This document shows, piece by piece, positions 1 through 10,029 of a stretch of 64,000 nt of DNA. Below the pieces are notes generated by a model that searched no databases, was not told the DNA's origin, and saw only the letters and a program-made list of their open reading frames with translations. A program made the position numbers and the translations under genes. Position 1 is the first letter of the stretch. Each line of letters opens with the position of its first letter. Source of the stretch: Gammaproteobacteria bacterium (GTDB lineage: Bacteria; Pseudomonadota; Gammaproteobacteria; Arenicellales; Poriferihabitantaceae). The stretch lies in assembly GCA_030432755.1 (NCBI GenBank), contig JAUILZ010000013.1, forward strand, positions 1 to 64,000, given 5' to 3'.

Positions 1-491
1 GAGTTGATCTCCGAACGGAACCATCCCTGCCACTGCGGTCCTGAGTTACCGCACAGGAATGGCTTGAGATCGAACCTGGCATACATTTCATCGTACAGCG
101 CCTGGCCGCCACCGTGGTTCAGCCATCCCACCTGCTCATCGGCGCGCAGGCCGAAGGGCTGGGAACCGAACAGCAGTATGCCCTTGGACTTGGAACCCCA
201 GTAGGCGGGAACCGCGTGATACAGCTCGGCGGTGCCTTCCGAAACCGCGTCGAACACCCCCGGCCCGGGAACCAGTTCACCGGCGGCAAACAGCTTGACC
301 TCGATCCTGCCACCGGAGAGCGCGGTAATGCGGTCGGCCAGCATCTGCGCGGCGACCCCGGGCCCGGGGAGGTTTTTCGGCCACGCGGTGACCATTTTCC
401 ACTCAAGCTTGTCCTGGGCAATGGCGGGCGCCGCCAGTGCCGCACCGGTTGCGCCGGCGACACCGGCCTGGATAAAGCTACGTCTTTTCAT
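1..491 (-). CDS. TRAP transporter solute-binding protein, DctP family (3' part cut off)
   Basis: Reading the minus strand from the ATG at 491 gives 163 codons that run off the left edge of the window. The protein starts MKRRSFIQAG, a twin-arginine-like signal followed by an Ala-rich export region ending near AIAQ. It continues with the DctP-family pattern: a WKMVTAWPKN strand, a GRIEVKLFAAGELVP segment, and a stretch about an altered substrate loop (ELYHAVPAYWGSKSKG). The family is the periplasmic receptor of TRAP carriers for organic acids (2-oxo acids, dicarboxylates); the exact ligand cannot be read. The DctQ and DctM membrane partners are not in the window and would lie to the left. The family assignment is firm, the substrate is not. 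Confidence 0.85.
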   Translation of the reverse strand, partial: MKRRSFIQAGVAGATGAALAAPAIAQDKLEWKMVTAWPKNLPGPGVAAQMLADRITALSGGRIEVKLFAAGELVPGPGVFDAVSEGTAELYHAVPAYWGSKSKGILLFGSQPFGLRADEQVGWLNHGGGQALYDEMYARFDLKPFLCGNSGPQWQGWFRSEIN

Positions 492-661
492 GGGGGGCAC
501 CTCTTGTTGAAGGATTTGACTGGGAAACGAACGGGATGACGCCAACAGCCAGAAAGCCCACGCCATGAACACTGGCGGAAGCTGTTCTCGCGGTCAGTCT
601 ATCGCCATCGGGGCGGCTATTCAATTGGCCACCTACCGGCGGAGCACTGGACCTACCCTTG

Positions 662-1861
<1,200 letters not shown>

Positions 1862-1975
1862 CGGTGGTGGTCATGTATGGCTGGAAGGGGGCGCGCTATT
1901 GTACGCCAACCGCACGCCCGCCATGGACCACCACCCTCTCCCGCGAAAGGGACAGGCAGATTTATTCCAGGAGGG

Positions 1976-2980
1976 TCAGACCGCTTCACCGCGCACGTAT
2001 ATCCCCTCCTCCGCCATCGTTCGGTTGAGCAGGGAAACGCAGGCGTAGATCGCCTTGAGGGTGGGAATGTCGGTGCCGGTCATGCGCGCCAGCTCGATCA
2101 CCACCCCCAGCATGCCGTCGATCTCGAGCGGCTTGCCCGCCTCGACGTCCTGGAGCATGGAGGTCTTGTGCTTGCCCACCTTCTCCGCGCCCTCGATGCG
2201 GCGCTCCAGGGAAACGCGAAAGCTGGCGCCGAGCTTCTCCGCCACTTCCTGGGCCTCGGACATCATCGTCGCCGCCAGTTCACGGGTCAGGGGAAACTGG
2301 CAGATGTCCTCCAGCGTGGAATGGGTCATCGCGCTGATGGGATTGAACGTGAGGTTGCCCCACAGCTTGAGCCAGATCTCCGAACGGATGTCTTCCAGCA
2401 CCGGAGACTTGAAGCCGGCCTCGACGAAGGCTTCCGCCACCCGTTGGGCGCGCTCGGAAACGCTGCCGTCGAGTTCGCCGACGGGAAAGCGCACGCCTTC
2501 CACGTGACGAATCACGCCCGGTTCGTCGATCACCGCGGCGGGATAGGCAATGCAGCCGAGCAGACAGTCGGGGTTGATGGCGTTCAACAAAACGCCGCCC
2601 GGGTCCACGGTTTCCACGACACGGTTCTCGTATGCTCCGGGAAGCTTCTGGAAGTACCACCAGGGGATGCCGTTCTGGAGGGTCACCATCACGGTGTCGG
2701 GACCGAGCAGTCCGGGCAGCTTGTCGAGTACCGCGTTGATCTGGTGCGACTTGAGCGCGAGAAGCACCACGTCCTGTACACCGAGGTCGGCGATGTCATC
2801 GGTGGCGATGACATTTCTGGCGACGATCTCCTCGCCGTCCTGGATGAGCTTCAGACCCTTTTCGCGTATCGCGGCGAGGTGCGGACCCCGCGCAATCAAC
2901 GACACCTCGTGATCATGTTGCGCGAGCCGCGCCCCCATGAATCCCCCGATAGCGCCGGCGCCTACTACACAGATTTTCAT
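1976..2980 (-). CDS. Ketopantoate reductase family protein (PanE-like; oxalyl-CoA reductase candidate)
   Basis: A 334-aa PanE-fold oxidoreductase. It begins MKICVVGAGAIGG, the NADPH-binding loop. It has ALKSHQ (the equivalent of the conserved lysine strand), EIWLKLWGNLTFNPISAMT (conserved Lys and Asn) and SMLQDVEAGKPLEIDGM (conserved Glu region). PanE proper makes pantoate, but in Methylobacterium extorquens a second PanE homologue (PanE2) reduces oxalyl-CoA to glyoxylate. Here the gene sits a few genes from oxc, frc and fhs and away from any panB or panC, which favours the oxalyl-CoA role. That role is inference. A 114-base gap separates it from the malic enzyme gene downstream. Confidence 0.88.
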   Translation of the reverse strand: MKICVVGAGAIGGFMGARLAQHDHEVSLIARGPHLAAIREKGLKLIQDGEEIVARNVIATDDIADLGVQDVVLLALKSHQINAVLDKLPGLLGPDTVMVTLQNGIPWWYFQKLPGAYENRVVETVDPGGVLLNAINPDCLLGCIAYPAAVIDEPGVIRHVEGVRFPVGELDGSVSERAQRVAEAFVEAGFKSPVLEDIRSEIWLKLWGNLTFNPISAMTHSTLEDICQFPLTRELAATMMSEAQEVAEKLGASFRVSLERRIEGAEKVGKHKTSMLQDVEAGKPLEIDGMLGVVIELARMTGTDIPTLKAIYACVSLLNRTMAEEGIYVRGEAV

Positions 2981-3141
2981 CGGAACCTTCCCGGAAAAGC
3001 GAAGATTCTAAGGAATCATCGCGTGGATACAATCGCCCGATCGGTTGAATCTTTATATAAGAACCATTAAAGAATCGAATGATCGGCACGGCCCTGCGCC
3101 ATTGGTCTTGCACGCCCTGTCGGGTGGGCGGATTCGAAGCA

Positions 3142-3165
3142 TTCAACGCGCGGTTGCGCGCTGAA
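3142..3165 (-). terminator. Hairpin directly after the Usp gene stop codon
   Basis: TTCAACGCGC (3142-3151) and GCGCGCTGAA (3156-3165) form a 10-bp stem with one mismatch around a GGTT loop. The stem begins at the base after the stop codon of the Usp gene. There is no clear run of T on the transcript side, so it may be an mRNA-stabilising hairpin rather than a true rho-independent terminator. Confidence 0.4.
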
Positions 3166-4032
3166 TCAATGCACCATGACGGTGATGATCTTGCTGTGCT
3201 TGAGGACGTGTTCGGTTACCCCGCCAAACACACGTTCCTGCATGCGCGAGTGACTGTAGCCACCCATGACGAGAAAATCCGCTTCGAGGTTCTTGCAGAT
3301 GGTCAACAGGCGCTTGCCCACGGTGGCGGTGCGGCGGTTGAGTACCTGCATATCGGCCTTCGCACCATGGCGACCGAGATGTTCGACCACGCGCTGGCCA
3401 CTATCGAGCAGACGCCGGGGTACGACAAGCGTGACCTTTTTCATCTGCACCAGCCAGGGAATGGTCATCGACAATGCGCGCGATGATTCCAGGCTCTGGT
3501 TCCAGGCCACCACCGCGCGCTGGGCGCGATGCACTTCCCAGTTGGGTGGCACGAGTACAACCGGGCTGCCGGAATGCAACATCAATGCATCGAGCTTGCT
3601 TTCGGTAATACTCCGGGAGATGAACTTGCCGAAGCGCGTGGGACGCATCACCGCGGTGGTATCCACCATCCGCGCCCATTCCACCAGTGTCTCGCGTACG
3701 TTGCCATGAGCGTGGTGAAAGGATATCGAGATACCGTCGGCGCATTTCGCCGGCGGATCGCAGAGAGGCACTTTGCGCCTGCTGGCGAACTCCGCCACCA
3801 ACGCATGCGCCACATCGGCGCGCTCGCCGAGGATGCGTTGTTCTTCCAGGTGCGCGCTACGGCGGAGCTTGTCGGAAAGGTGCATCTCCCGGGATTCGGA
3901 AAACGCACCCTCCGAGACATGCAACGCCATGATATGGGAATCAAACCGCCGCGCGATGACCAGCGCGGCCTCGAGCACCTCCCGGGTGGATTCACGCCCG
4001 TCCGTGGGCACGAGTATGGATTTGATTGCCAT
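3166..4032 (-). CDS. Tandem universal stress protein (UspA family)
   Basis: A 288-aa protein with two Usp folds in tandem. The first begins MAIKSILVPTDG and contains ALVIARRFDSHIMALHV. The second starts near residue 150 after VVLVPPNWEV with AVVAWNQSLESSRAL and ends with FLVMGGYSHSRMQERVFGGVTEHVL. That last stretch matches the ATP-binding G-2x-G-9x-G-S/T pattern only in part: GGYSHSRMQERVFGG is present, but the following Ser/Thr is replaced by VTE. It is probably a cytoplasmic stress-response protein, perhaps nucleotide-binding. It appears to be transcribed alone: a hairpin follows it, and an extended inverted repeat separates it from fhs. Confidence 0.9.
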   Translation of the reverse strand: MAIKSILVPTDGRESTREVLEAALVIARRFDSHIMALHVSEGAFSESREMHLSDKLRRSAHLEEQRILGERADVAHALVAEFASRRKVPLCDPPAKCADGISISFHHAHGNVRETLVEWARMVDTTAVMRPTRFGKFISRSITESKLDALMLHSGSPVVLVPPNWEVHRAQRAVVAWNQSLESSRALSMTIPWLVQMKKVTLVVPRRLLDSGQRVVEHLGRHGAKADMQVLNRRTATVGKRLLTICKNLEADFLVMGGYSHSRMQERVFGGVTEHVLKHSKIITVMVH

Positions 4033-4054
4033 GGTACTGCTGTCAGATCGGTGG

Positions 4055-4193
4055 AACCGGGCTCAAATTCGGCCGAGCACCGGTGAGACGAGGCGAATTC
4101 GGACTCAAAAGCGCAGTGTACACGGAGTACATGAGCATTTTGAGGCCGGATTCAACGAAGTATTACCAAGCGCAGGCCAATTTGAGACCGGTT
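4055..4193. repeat. 139-bp imperfect inverted repeat filling the usp-fhs gap
   Basis: The outer arms pair AACCGGGCTCAAATTCGGCC (4055-4074) with the reverse complement of GGCCAATTTGAGACCGGTT (4175-4193). An inner pair matches GAATTCGGACTCAAAA with the reverse complement of TTTTGAGGCCGGATTC. The centre is GTAC-ACGGA-GTAC. The whole gap between the Usp start codon and the fhs stop codon can therefore fold into one long hairpin. It may act as a two-way terminator, an mRNA stabiliser, or be a copy of a dispersed palindromic (REP- or MITE-like) element. No second copy is visible in this window. Confidence 0.7.
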
Positions 4194-5861
4194 CTAGAAC
4201 AGCCCTTCTACCTGTCCAGCGTCATTGATGCGGATGCTGTTGGCAGCGGGTACCCGGGGGAGTCCGGGCATGGTCATGATATCACCGCAGACCGCGACCA
4301 CGAAGCCCGCCCCGGCGGACAGGCGAACCTCCCGCACCGGCAGGGTATGCCCGGTGGGCGCGCCCTTGTTGTTCGGGTCCGAGGAAAAGCTGTACTGCGT
4401 CTTGGCGATACAGACCGGCAGGTTACCGAAGCCGGCTTCCTGGAGATCCTTGATCTGGTTGCGGGTCTTCTGGTCTGCGCTGATGCCGTCCGCGCGATAG
4501 ATCTTCGTGGCGATGGTCTCGATCTTGTCCCACAGGGGCATATCGGACGGGTACAGCGGCGCAAACTTGCTCTCACCACTGTCCGCAAGGCGCACCGCCT
4601 CCTCCGCCAGGGCCATGGTGCCGTTGCCACCGTCCGCCCAATGGGTGGCGTCGATGGCCTTGACCCCGAGGCTGTCGGTAGCCTCGCGCACCGCCGCCAT
4701 CTCGGCATCGGTATCCGCGATGAAGCGGTTTATCGCCACCACCACGGGCACGCCGTAGGACTTGACGTTCTCGATATGGCGCTTGAGGTTGACCGCGCCG
4801 TCCTTCACCGCCTGTACGTTCTCTTCTCCGAGATCGCCCTTCGCCACGCCGCCATGCATTTTCAGTGCGCGCACGGTGGCGACGATGACCACGGCATCCG
4901 GTGAAAGACCGGCGCTGCGGCACTTGATGTCGAAGAACTTCTCCGCGCCGAGGTCGGCGCCGAAGCCCGCCTCGGTGACTACGTAGTCGGAGAGCTTGAG
5001 CGCGGTACGGGTGGCGATCACCGAGTTACATCCGTGGGCGATATTGGCGAACGGGCCGCCGTGGATGAACGCGGGGTTGTGCTCCAGGGTCTGCACCAGG
5101 TTGGGTGCGAGCGCATCCTTCAGGAGTACCGTCATCGGTCCCGGCGCGTTTACCGCGTCGGCGCGAATGGGCTGACGGTCGCGGGTATAGCCGATCACCA
5201 CCTTGCTCAGGCGTTCCTGCAGGTCCTCGAGGCTCTTCGACAGGCAGAAAATCGCCATGACCTCGGAGGCCACGGTGATGTCAAAGCCGTCTTCCCGTGG
5301 ATAACCGTTGGCGACACCGCCCAGGCTGCTGGTGATCTGGCGCAGGGAACGGTCGTTCATGTCCACCACCCGGCGCCAGGCGACCCGGCGGGTGTCGAGT
5401 CCAGCCTCGTTGCCCCAGTAGATATGGTTGTCGATCAGGGCGGACAGCAGGCTGTGGGCGGAGGTGATGGCGTGAAAGTCACCGGTGAAATGGAGGTTGA
5501 TGTCCTCCATGGGGATCACCTGGGCATAGCCACCGCCGGCGGCGCCGCCCTTCATGCCGAAGCACGGGCCGAGGGACGGCTCCCGCAAGCACACCATGGC
5601 CTTCTTGCCGATCTTGTTGAGACCGTCGGTGAGGCCAACGGAAGTGGTGGTCTTGCCCTCGCCCGCGGGCGTCGGGGTGATCGCGGTCACCAGGATCAGC
5701 TTTCCGTCCGGCCGGTCCTGGATCGAGTTGATGTAATCCAGGCCGACCTTGGCCTTGGTATGGCCATAGGGCATCAGCGCGTCGTTGGGAATGCCCAGCT
5801 TGTCGGCGATTTCGGCAATCGGCCGGATCTCCGCGGCGCGTGCGATTTCGATGTCACTCAT
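4194..5861 (-). CDS. fhs: Formate-tetrahydrofolate ligase
   Basis: The 555-aa product ligates formate to tetrahydrofolate with ATP, giving 10-formyl-tetrahydrofolate in the cytoplasm. Length and motifs match the family: [14 protein letters not shown] near residue 31, the P-loop-like [16 protein letters not shown] near 63, [24 protein letters not shown] split over residues 95-115, [20 protein letters not shown] near 133, and VVVAINRF with DTDAE near 370. In context it would trap formate released from formyl-CoA during oxalate breakdown into the one-carbon pool. A terminator at 5977-5998 lies between it and the oxalate operon, so it is probably transcribed separately. Confidence 0.97.
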   Translation of the reverse strand: MSDIEIARAAEIRPIAEIADKLGIPNDALMPYGHTKAKVGLDYINSIQDRPDGKLILVTAITPTPAGEGKTTTSVGLTDGLNKIGKKAMVCLREPSLGPCFGMKGGAAGGGYAQVIPMEDINLHFTGDFHAITSAHSLLSALIDNHIYWGNEAGLDTRRVAWRRVVDMNDRSLRQITSSLGGVANGYPREDGFDITVASEVMAIFCLSKSLEDLQERLSKVVIGYTRDRQPIRADAVNAPGPMTVLLKDALAPNLVQTLEHNPAFIHGGPFANIAHGCNSVIATRTALKLSDYVVTEAGFGADLGAEKFFDIKCRSAGLSPDAVVIVATVRALKMHGGVAKGDLGEENVQAVKDGAVNLKRHIENVKSYGVPVVVAINRFIADTDAEMAAVREATDSLGVKAIDATHWADGGNGTMALAEEAVRLADSGESKFAPLYPSDMPLWDKIETIATKIYRADGISADQKTRNQIKDLQEAGFGNLPVCIAKTQYSFSSDPNNKGAPTGHTLPVREVRLSAGAGFVVAVCGDIMTMPGLPRVPAANSIRINDAGQVEGLF

Positions 5862-5976
5862 GATGTTTGCTCTCGGTTTCTCTTTCTGTGAATTGAAACT
5901 GTCCCGGAGATCCTGGTCCTGTTTACACCAGGGTCAGGTTCCAGTTACCGCTTGTCGGGCCGGGCCGGGGAAAACG

Positions 5977-5998
5977 GGGTGGAGGTCTCCCTCCACCC
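5977..5998 (-). terminator. Rho-independent terminator after the formyltransferase gene
   Basis: GGGTGGAG (5977-5984) pairs perfectly with CTCCACCC (5991-5998) around a six-base loop. Read on the minus strand, the stem is followed by CG and then TTTT, as expected of an intrinsic terminator. It lies 8 bases past the stop codon of the last oxalate-operon gene and marks its probable end. Confidence 0.75.
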
Positions 5999-6005
5999 TG
6001 CGCCA

Positions 6006-6917
6006 TCAGGCGCCAAGTACTTCCCCAACCTTCAGCCCACTACTCTCGACGTATTCCGCTGCCGGCACCTTGCCGCCATCGGCGCGTACCCGCGCGATGC
6101 GGATGGACCCTTCGGCCGCCGCGACCTCGAAGCCATCGGCGTCTGCCGCGATGACTTCGCCGGGCTTGCCGCTGCCTGATCCCAGCGCGGCATTGAAAAT
6201 CTTGACCTCGGTTTCGCCATGAGTGGTCCACGCGCCGGGCTGCGGGTTACCGGCGCGAATGATGTTGTAAACCTGCTGCGCGGGCTGCGACCAGTCGATC
6301 TTCGCCGCCTTCTTGCCGAACCACGACTCGTAGGAACCTTCGTCCAGGTTCTGCACGACCCTGGGCGCCTTGCCGTCGCGCACCAGGTCGAGGGATTCGA
6401 GCATGGCGTCCACTCCCATGGGGAACAGCTTGTTGAAGTACACGTCGCCCAGGGTCTCGTCGGGACCGATGTCGCAAGTCTTCTGCAGCAGGATCGGGCC
6501 CTCGTCGAGACCATCGTCCGGCCAGAAAATCGTGAGACCGGTCTTCGTCGCGCCCATGGCGATGGGCCAGTTGATGGACGAGGGACCACGGTGCATCGGC
6601 AGCAGCGACGGGTGGTACTGGAACGAGCCGTACTTCGGTACCTCGAGCACCTCGGTGGGCACGAACAGCAGCACGTAGGCCATCATGCAGACATCCGCCT
6701 CGAACGAACGCATCAGCTCGAGAGCCTCCGGCGTTTTCCAGGAATCGGGCTGGTGGACCGGCAGGCCCTTTTCCAGCGCCAGTTCCTTGAGCGGATCCAC
6801 GGGACGGCCTTCCTTGTCCGGCGCGGTGCAGACCGCGACCACGTTCTCTCCGCGTTCGAGCAGTTTTTCCAGCACGGCGCGGCCAAAGGCCTGCTGACCG
6901 TGTACGACAATTCTCAT
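6006..6917 (-). CDS. 10-formyl-THF hydrolase/methionyl-tRNA formyltransferase-like formyltransferase
   Basis: A 303-aa protein with the formyltransferase fold. It begins MRIVVHGQQAFGRAVLEKL. The active-site signature is intact: YHPSLLPMHRGPSSINWPI (family His and SLLP loop) and DDGLDEGPILLQ (catalytic Asp). The C-terminal hundred residues have the FMT_C-type segment AAKIDWSQPAQQVYNIIRAGNPQPGAW. It most resembles the stand-alone N-terminal hydrolase part of ALDH1L rather than a housekeeping Fmt. It lies 66 bases after frc in the oxalate operon, so it may hydrolyse or move the formyl group that comes from formyl-CoA. That substrate link is inference. Confidence 0.8.
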   Translation of the reverse strand: MRIVVHGQQAFGRAVLEKLLERGENVVAVCTAPDKEGRPVDPLKELALEKGLPVHQPDSWKTPEALELMRSFEADVCMMAYVLLFVPTEVLEVPKYGSFQYHPSLLPMHRGPSSINWPIAMGATKTGLTIFWPDDGLDEGPILLQKTCDIGPDETLGDVYFNKLFPMGVDAMLESLDLVRDGKAPRVVQNLDEGSYESWFGKKAAKIDWSQPAQQVYNIIRAGNPQPGAWTTHGETEVKIFNAALGSGSGKPGEVIAADADGFEVAAAEGSIRIARVRADGGKVPAAEYVESSGLKVGEVLGA

Positions 6918-6942
6918 GACAGGTTCTCCTCTTGTCGGTTTT

Positions 6943-6963
6943 GCCGGCGTGCGTTACGCCGGC
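6943..6963 (-). other. Intercistronic hairpin between frc and the formyltransferase gene
   Basis: GCCGGCGT (6943-6950) and ACGCCGGC (6956-6963) form a perfect 8-bp stem with a GCGTT loop. No T-run follows on the minus strand, so it probably protects or processes the mRNA rather than stopping transcription. Confidence 0.5.
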
Positions 6964-6983
6964 CCATGTTCAGTGAATAAAAA

Positions 6984-8228
6984 TCAGATGGCGCCCGCGC
7001 TGCGCAGACCGGAAATGTCATCCGCGGAATAACCCAGTTGCGCAAGCACTTCGTCGGAATGCTCGCCGAGCAGCGGTGAACGCACCACCTCGACCGGCGA
7101 GGCGGACAGCTTCACCGGGCAGCCCACGGTGAGATACTTGCCACGTTCCGGGTGATCCACCTCGACGATGGTGCCGGTGTCACGAAGTGAAGGTTCCTCC
7201 GCCAGTTCCTTCATCGACAGGATCGGTCCCACTGGAATGTCCAGCGGATTGCAGATGTCCATGACCTCGAACTTTGTCTTCGTCATGGTCCATTCCTCGA
7301 TGGTCGAGAACACTTCGCCCAGCCTCGGCAGGCGCGCATCGGGAGTGGCGTACTCGGGATCCTCCTTCCATTCCGGCTTGCCGATGACGTCGCAGATCTT
7401 CTGCCACACCGCGGCCTGGGTAATGAAATAGGTATAGGCATTGGGGTCCGTCTCCCAGCCCTTGCACTTGAGGATACGGCCAGGTTGTCCGCCACCGGAA
7501 TCATTGCCGGCGCGCGGCGTGGCATCGCCGAAGGGAATATCCTCGCCATACTGCGAGTATTCCTTCAGCGGGCCCGCCGCGAGGCGTTGCTGGTCGCGCA
7601 GCTTGACCCGGCAGAGGTTGAGCACGCCGTCCTGCATCGCCGCCAGCACGCGCTGTCCTTCACCGGATTTCTCCCGGTGATAGAGCGCGGTAACGATGCC
7701 GAGGGCAAGGTGCAGGCCGGTGCCGGAATCGCCGATCTGTGCACCCGTAACCAGGGGCGGGCCGTCAAGAAAGCCGGTGGTGGAGGCCGATCCGCCGGCG
7801 CACTGGGCCACGTTTTCGTAGACCTTGCAGTCCTCGTAGGGACCGGGGCCGAAGCCCTTCACCGAGGCCATGATCATGCGCGGGTTGAGTTCATGCACGC
7901 GATCCCAGCCAAAACCCATGCGGTCAAGTGCGCCGGGTGCAAAGTTCTCCACCATGACATCGCATTCGAGGATCAGTTTCTCGAGCACCGCCTTCCCTTC
8001 CGGGGTCTTGGTGTTGAGCGTGAGCGAACGCTTGTTGTGATTCAGCATGGTGAAATACAGCGAATCGGCCCCTGGGACGTCGACGAGCTGCTTGCGCGTG
8101 GCATCGCCTACGCCCGGGCGCTCGACCTTGATCACGTCCGCGCCGAACCAGCCCAGCAACTGGGTGCAGGTCGGTCCGGACTGGACGTGGGTGAAGTCGA
8201 GGATCTTTACACCTTCAAGTGCCTTCAT
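6984..8228 (-). CDS. frc: Formyl-CoA:oxalate CoA-transferase
   Basis: A 414-aa class III CoA-transferase that moves CoA from formyl-CoA to oxalate, making oxalyl-CoA for Oxc. It opens [21 protein letters not shown]. It has the family Asp region [31 protein letters not shown] (positions about 165-195). It also has the glycine loop GGGQPG followed by [14 protein letters not shown] near residue 245, which marks true formyl-CoA transferases within the CaiB/BaiF family. Length fits (Oxalobacter Frc is 428 aa). It follows oxc by 26 bases in the same transcript. Confidence 0.94.
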   Translation of the reverse strand: MKALEGVKILDFTHVQSGPTCTQLLGWFGADVIKVERPGVGDATRKQLVDVPGADSLYFTMLNHNKRSLTLNTKTPEGKAVLEKLILECDVMVENFAPGALDRMGFGWDRVHELNPRMIMASVKGFGPGPYEDCKVYENVAQCAGGSASTTGFLDGPPLVTGAQIGDSGTGLHLALGIVTALYHREKSGEGQRVLAAMQDGVLNLCRVKLRDQQRLAAGPLKEYSQYGEDIPFGDATPRAGNDSGGGQPGRILKCKGWETDPNAYTYFITQAAVWQKICDVIGKPEWKEDPEYATPDARLPRLGEVFSTIEEWTMTKTKFEVMDICNPLDIPVGPILSMKELAEEPSLRDTGTIVEVDHPERGKYLTVGCPVKLSASPVEVVRSPLLGEHSDEVLAQLGYSADDISGLRSAGAI

Positions 8229-8254
8229 TCTGCAATTGCTCCGATAAAGTCAGG

Positions 8255-9991
8255 TTACTTGTACATCGTCTGGGCCTTGGTACCCGGTGCGTACTCGTTC
8301 GGATCGACCCAGACGTTTACCACGGCGCACTTGCCGGTCTTGGCAATGGCTTCGCGCGCGCGCTGAAGCGCCGGCTGGATCTGGCTCGCCTCGCGCACTT
8401 CCTCTCCGTAACCTCCTATCATCTGGCCGAACATGCTGAAGGGTACGTCGCCCAGCTTGTTGCCGATGTCGCCGCGCTCGGCGCCGTACTTGGCGATCTG
8501 ACCGTAGCGGATCTGGTTCATCGCGGAGTTGTTGCCGACGATGGCGAGATACGGCGCGCCGAAACGCTGCGCGGTCTCCATGTCGAACGCGGTCATGCCG
8601 AAGGAACCGTCGCCGTAGAGGCAGACCACTTCCTTCTGCGGATGCGCGAGCTTGGCCGCCATGGCGAAACCGGTGCCGACACCGAGGGATCCGAGGGCGC
8701 CCGGATCCATCCACTGGCCCGGCTTGCGCGGACGCACGGCCTGGGCGGAGATGGTGACGATGTCGCCGCCATCGCCGATATAGATCGTGTCATCGCCCAG
8801 GAACTGGTTGATCTCGTAAGCCAGCCGATAGGGATGGATCGGGTTCTGGTCGGTAGTAAACATCGGCATCAGCTTCTCGAGCTTCTGCCCCTCGATCTCA
8901 CGCAGTTTCTTCATCCACTCCTGGCGCTTGCCGCGCGCACCCTTGTCGATACGGCCGGAGGCGGCCTGGGCCACCGCCGAGAGAATCGCGCCCGGGTCGC
9001 CGGCAAGACCGAGGTCGACATCGCGGTTCTTGCCCACGGTGGCGTAGCTCTGGTCGATCTGCACCAGGGTCAGGTCGTTGGAGATCCGCTTGCCATAACC
9101 CATGCGGAAGTCGAACGGCGTTCCCACGATCAGGATCACGTCGGCGTTGGTGAACGCGTCGCGGCGGGTACGATCGAAGTGATGCGGATCGTCTTCCGCG
9201 AGCATGCCGCGGCTGGCGCCGTTCATGTAGGCCGGTATATCGAGCTCGCGGACGAACTTGATCGCGTCCTCGTGGCCCTGGGAGGCCCAGACCTGCTGGC
9301 CAAAGAGGACCGCGGGACGCTCGGCCTTCACCAGGATGTCGGCGAGCTTTTCGATGTCGGCAGGATCGCCGATGGCGCGGGTGGAAGCACGGTAGTGACC
9401 GGGCTTCGGAATCACCGCCTTCTCGATTGGAATCTCCGCGTCGAGGATGTCGCGCGGGATCTCGAGGTAGGACGGGCCATAGGCGCCGTTGAAGCATTCA
9501 CGCGCCGCCATGGAAACCATGTCGGCCACGCGGTCGGTGGAGAACACGCCCGAGGCGAACTTGGTGATCGGCGTCATCATGTCGACGTGTGGCAGGTCCT
9601 GCAGCGAGCCCATCTTGTGCTGGGTGAGCGAGCTCTGGCCGCCGATGTGCAGGATCGGACTCTCGGAACGAAACGCCGTGGCGACGCCGGTGACCGCGTT
9701 GGTGCAACCCGGGCCCGCGGTGGTGACGACGCAACCCAGCTTGCCGGTCTGCCGCGCATAGCCGTCCGCCGCATGAGCCGCGGTCTGTTCGTGGCGCACG
9801 TCGACGATGCGGATGCCCTCGTCTATGCAGCCATCGTAGATGTCGATGATATGTCCGCCGCACAGGGTGAACACGGTGTCCACGCCTTCGTTGGCGAGTG
9901 CCTTGGCCACCAGGTGGCCCCCGGAAACCACGCTCCCGCTCTTGTCTTTCTTGGCGAGGGTATCTGTGGCGGTATCTCTTGTGTCGTTCAT
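8255..9991 (-). CDS. oxc: Oxalyl-CoA decarboxylase
   Basis: A 578-aa thiamine-diphosphate enzyme that decarboxylates oxalyl-CoA to formyl-CoA and CO2. The N-terminal pyrimidine-binding domain carries FTLCGGHIIDIYDGC and the proton-relay Glu in VRHEQTAAHAADGYAR. The C-terminal pyrophosphate domain carries YGDGSFGMTAFDMETAQRFG ending in NN, the GDG-x-NN metal motif. The direct link to frc downstream makes this oxalyl-CoA decarboxylase rather than a related acetolactate synthase or 2-hydroxyacyl-CoA lyase. About 20 residues of charged N-terminal extension precede the domain. Confidence 0.95.
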   Translation of the reverse strand: MNDTRDTATDTLAKKDKSGSVVSGGHLVAKALANEGVDTVFTLCGGHIIDIYDGCIDEGIRIVDVRHEQTAAHAADGYARQTGKLGCVVTTAGPGCTNAVTGVATAFRSESPILHIGGQSSLTQHKMGSLQDLPHVDMMTPITKFASGVFSTDRVADMVSMAARECFNGAYGPSYLEIPRDILDAEIPIEKAVIPKPGHYRASTRAIGDPADIEKLADILVKAERPAVLFGQQVWASQGHEDAIKFVRELDIPAYMNGASRGMLAEDDPHHFDRTRRDAFTNADVILIVGTPFDFRMGYGKRISNDLTLVQIDQSYATVGKNRDVDLGLAGDPGAILSAVAQAASGRIDKGARGKRQEWMKKLREIEGQKLEKLMPMFTTDQNPIHPYRLAYEINQFLGDDTIYIGDGGDIVTISAQAVRPRKPGQWMDPGALGSLGVGTGFAMAAKLAHPQKEVVCLYGDGSFGMTAFDMETAQRFGAPYLAIVGNNSAMNQIRYGQIAKYGAERGDIGNKLGDVPFSMFGQMIGGYGEEVREASQIQPALQRAREAIAKTGKCAVVNVWVDPNEYAPGTKAQTMYK

Positions 9992-10029
9992 GGATTCAAC
10001 GCTCCGGTTGTAGTTGGGTTGACCGCAGG

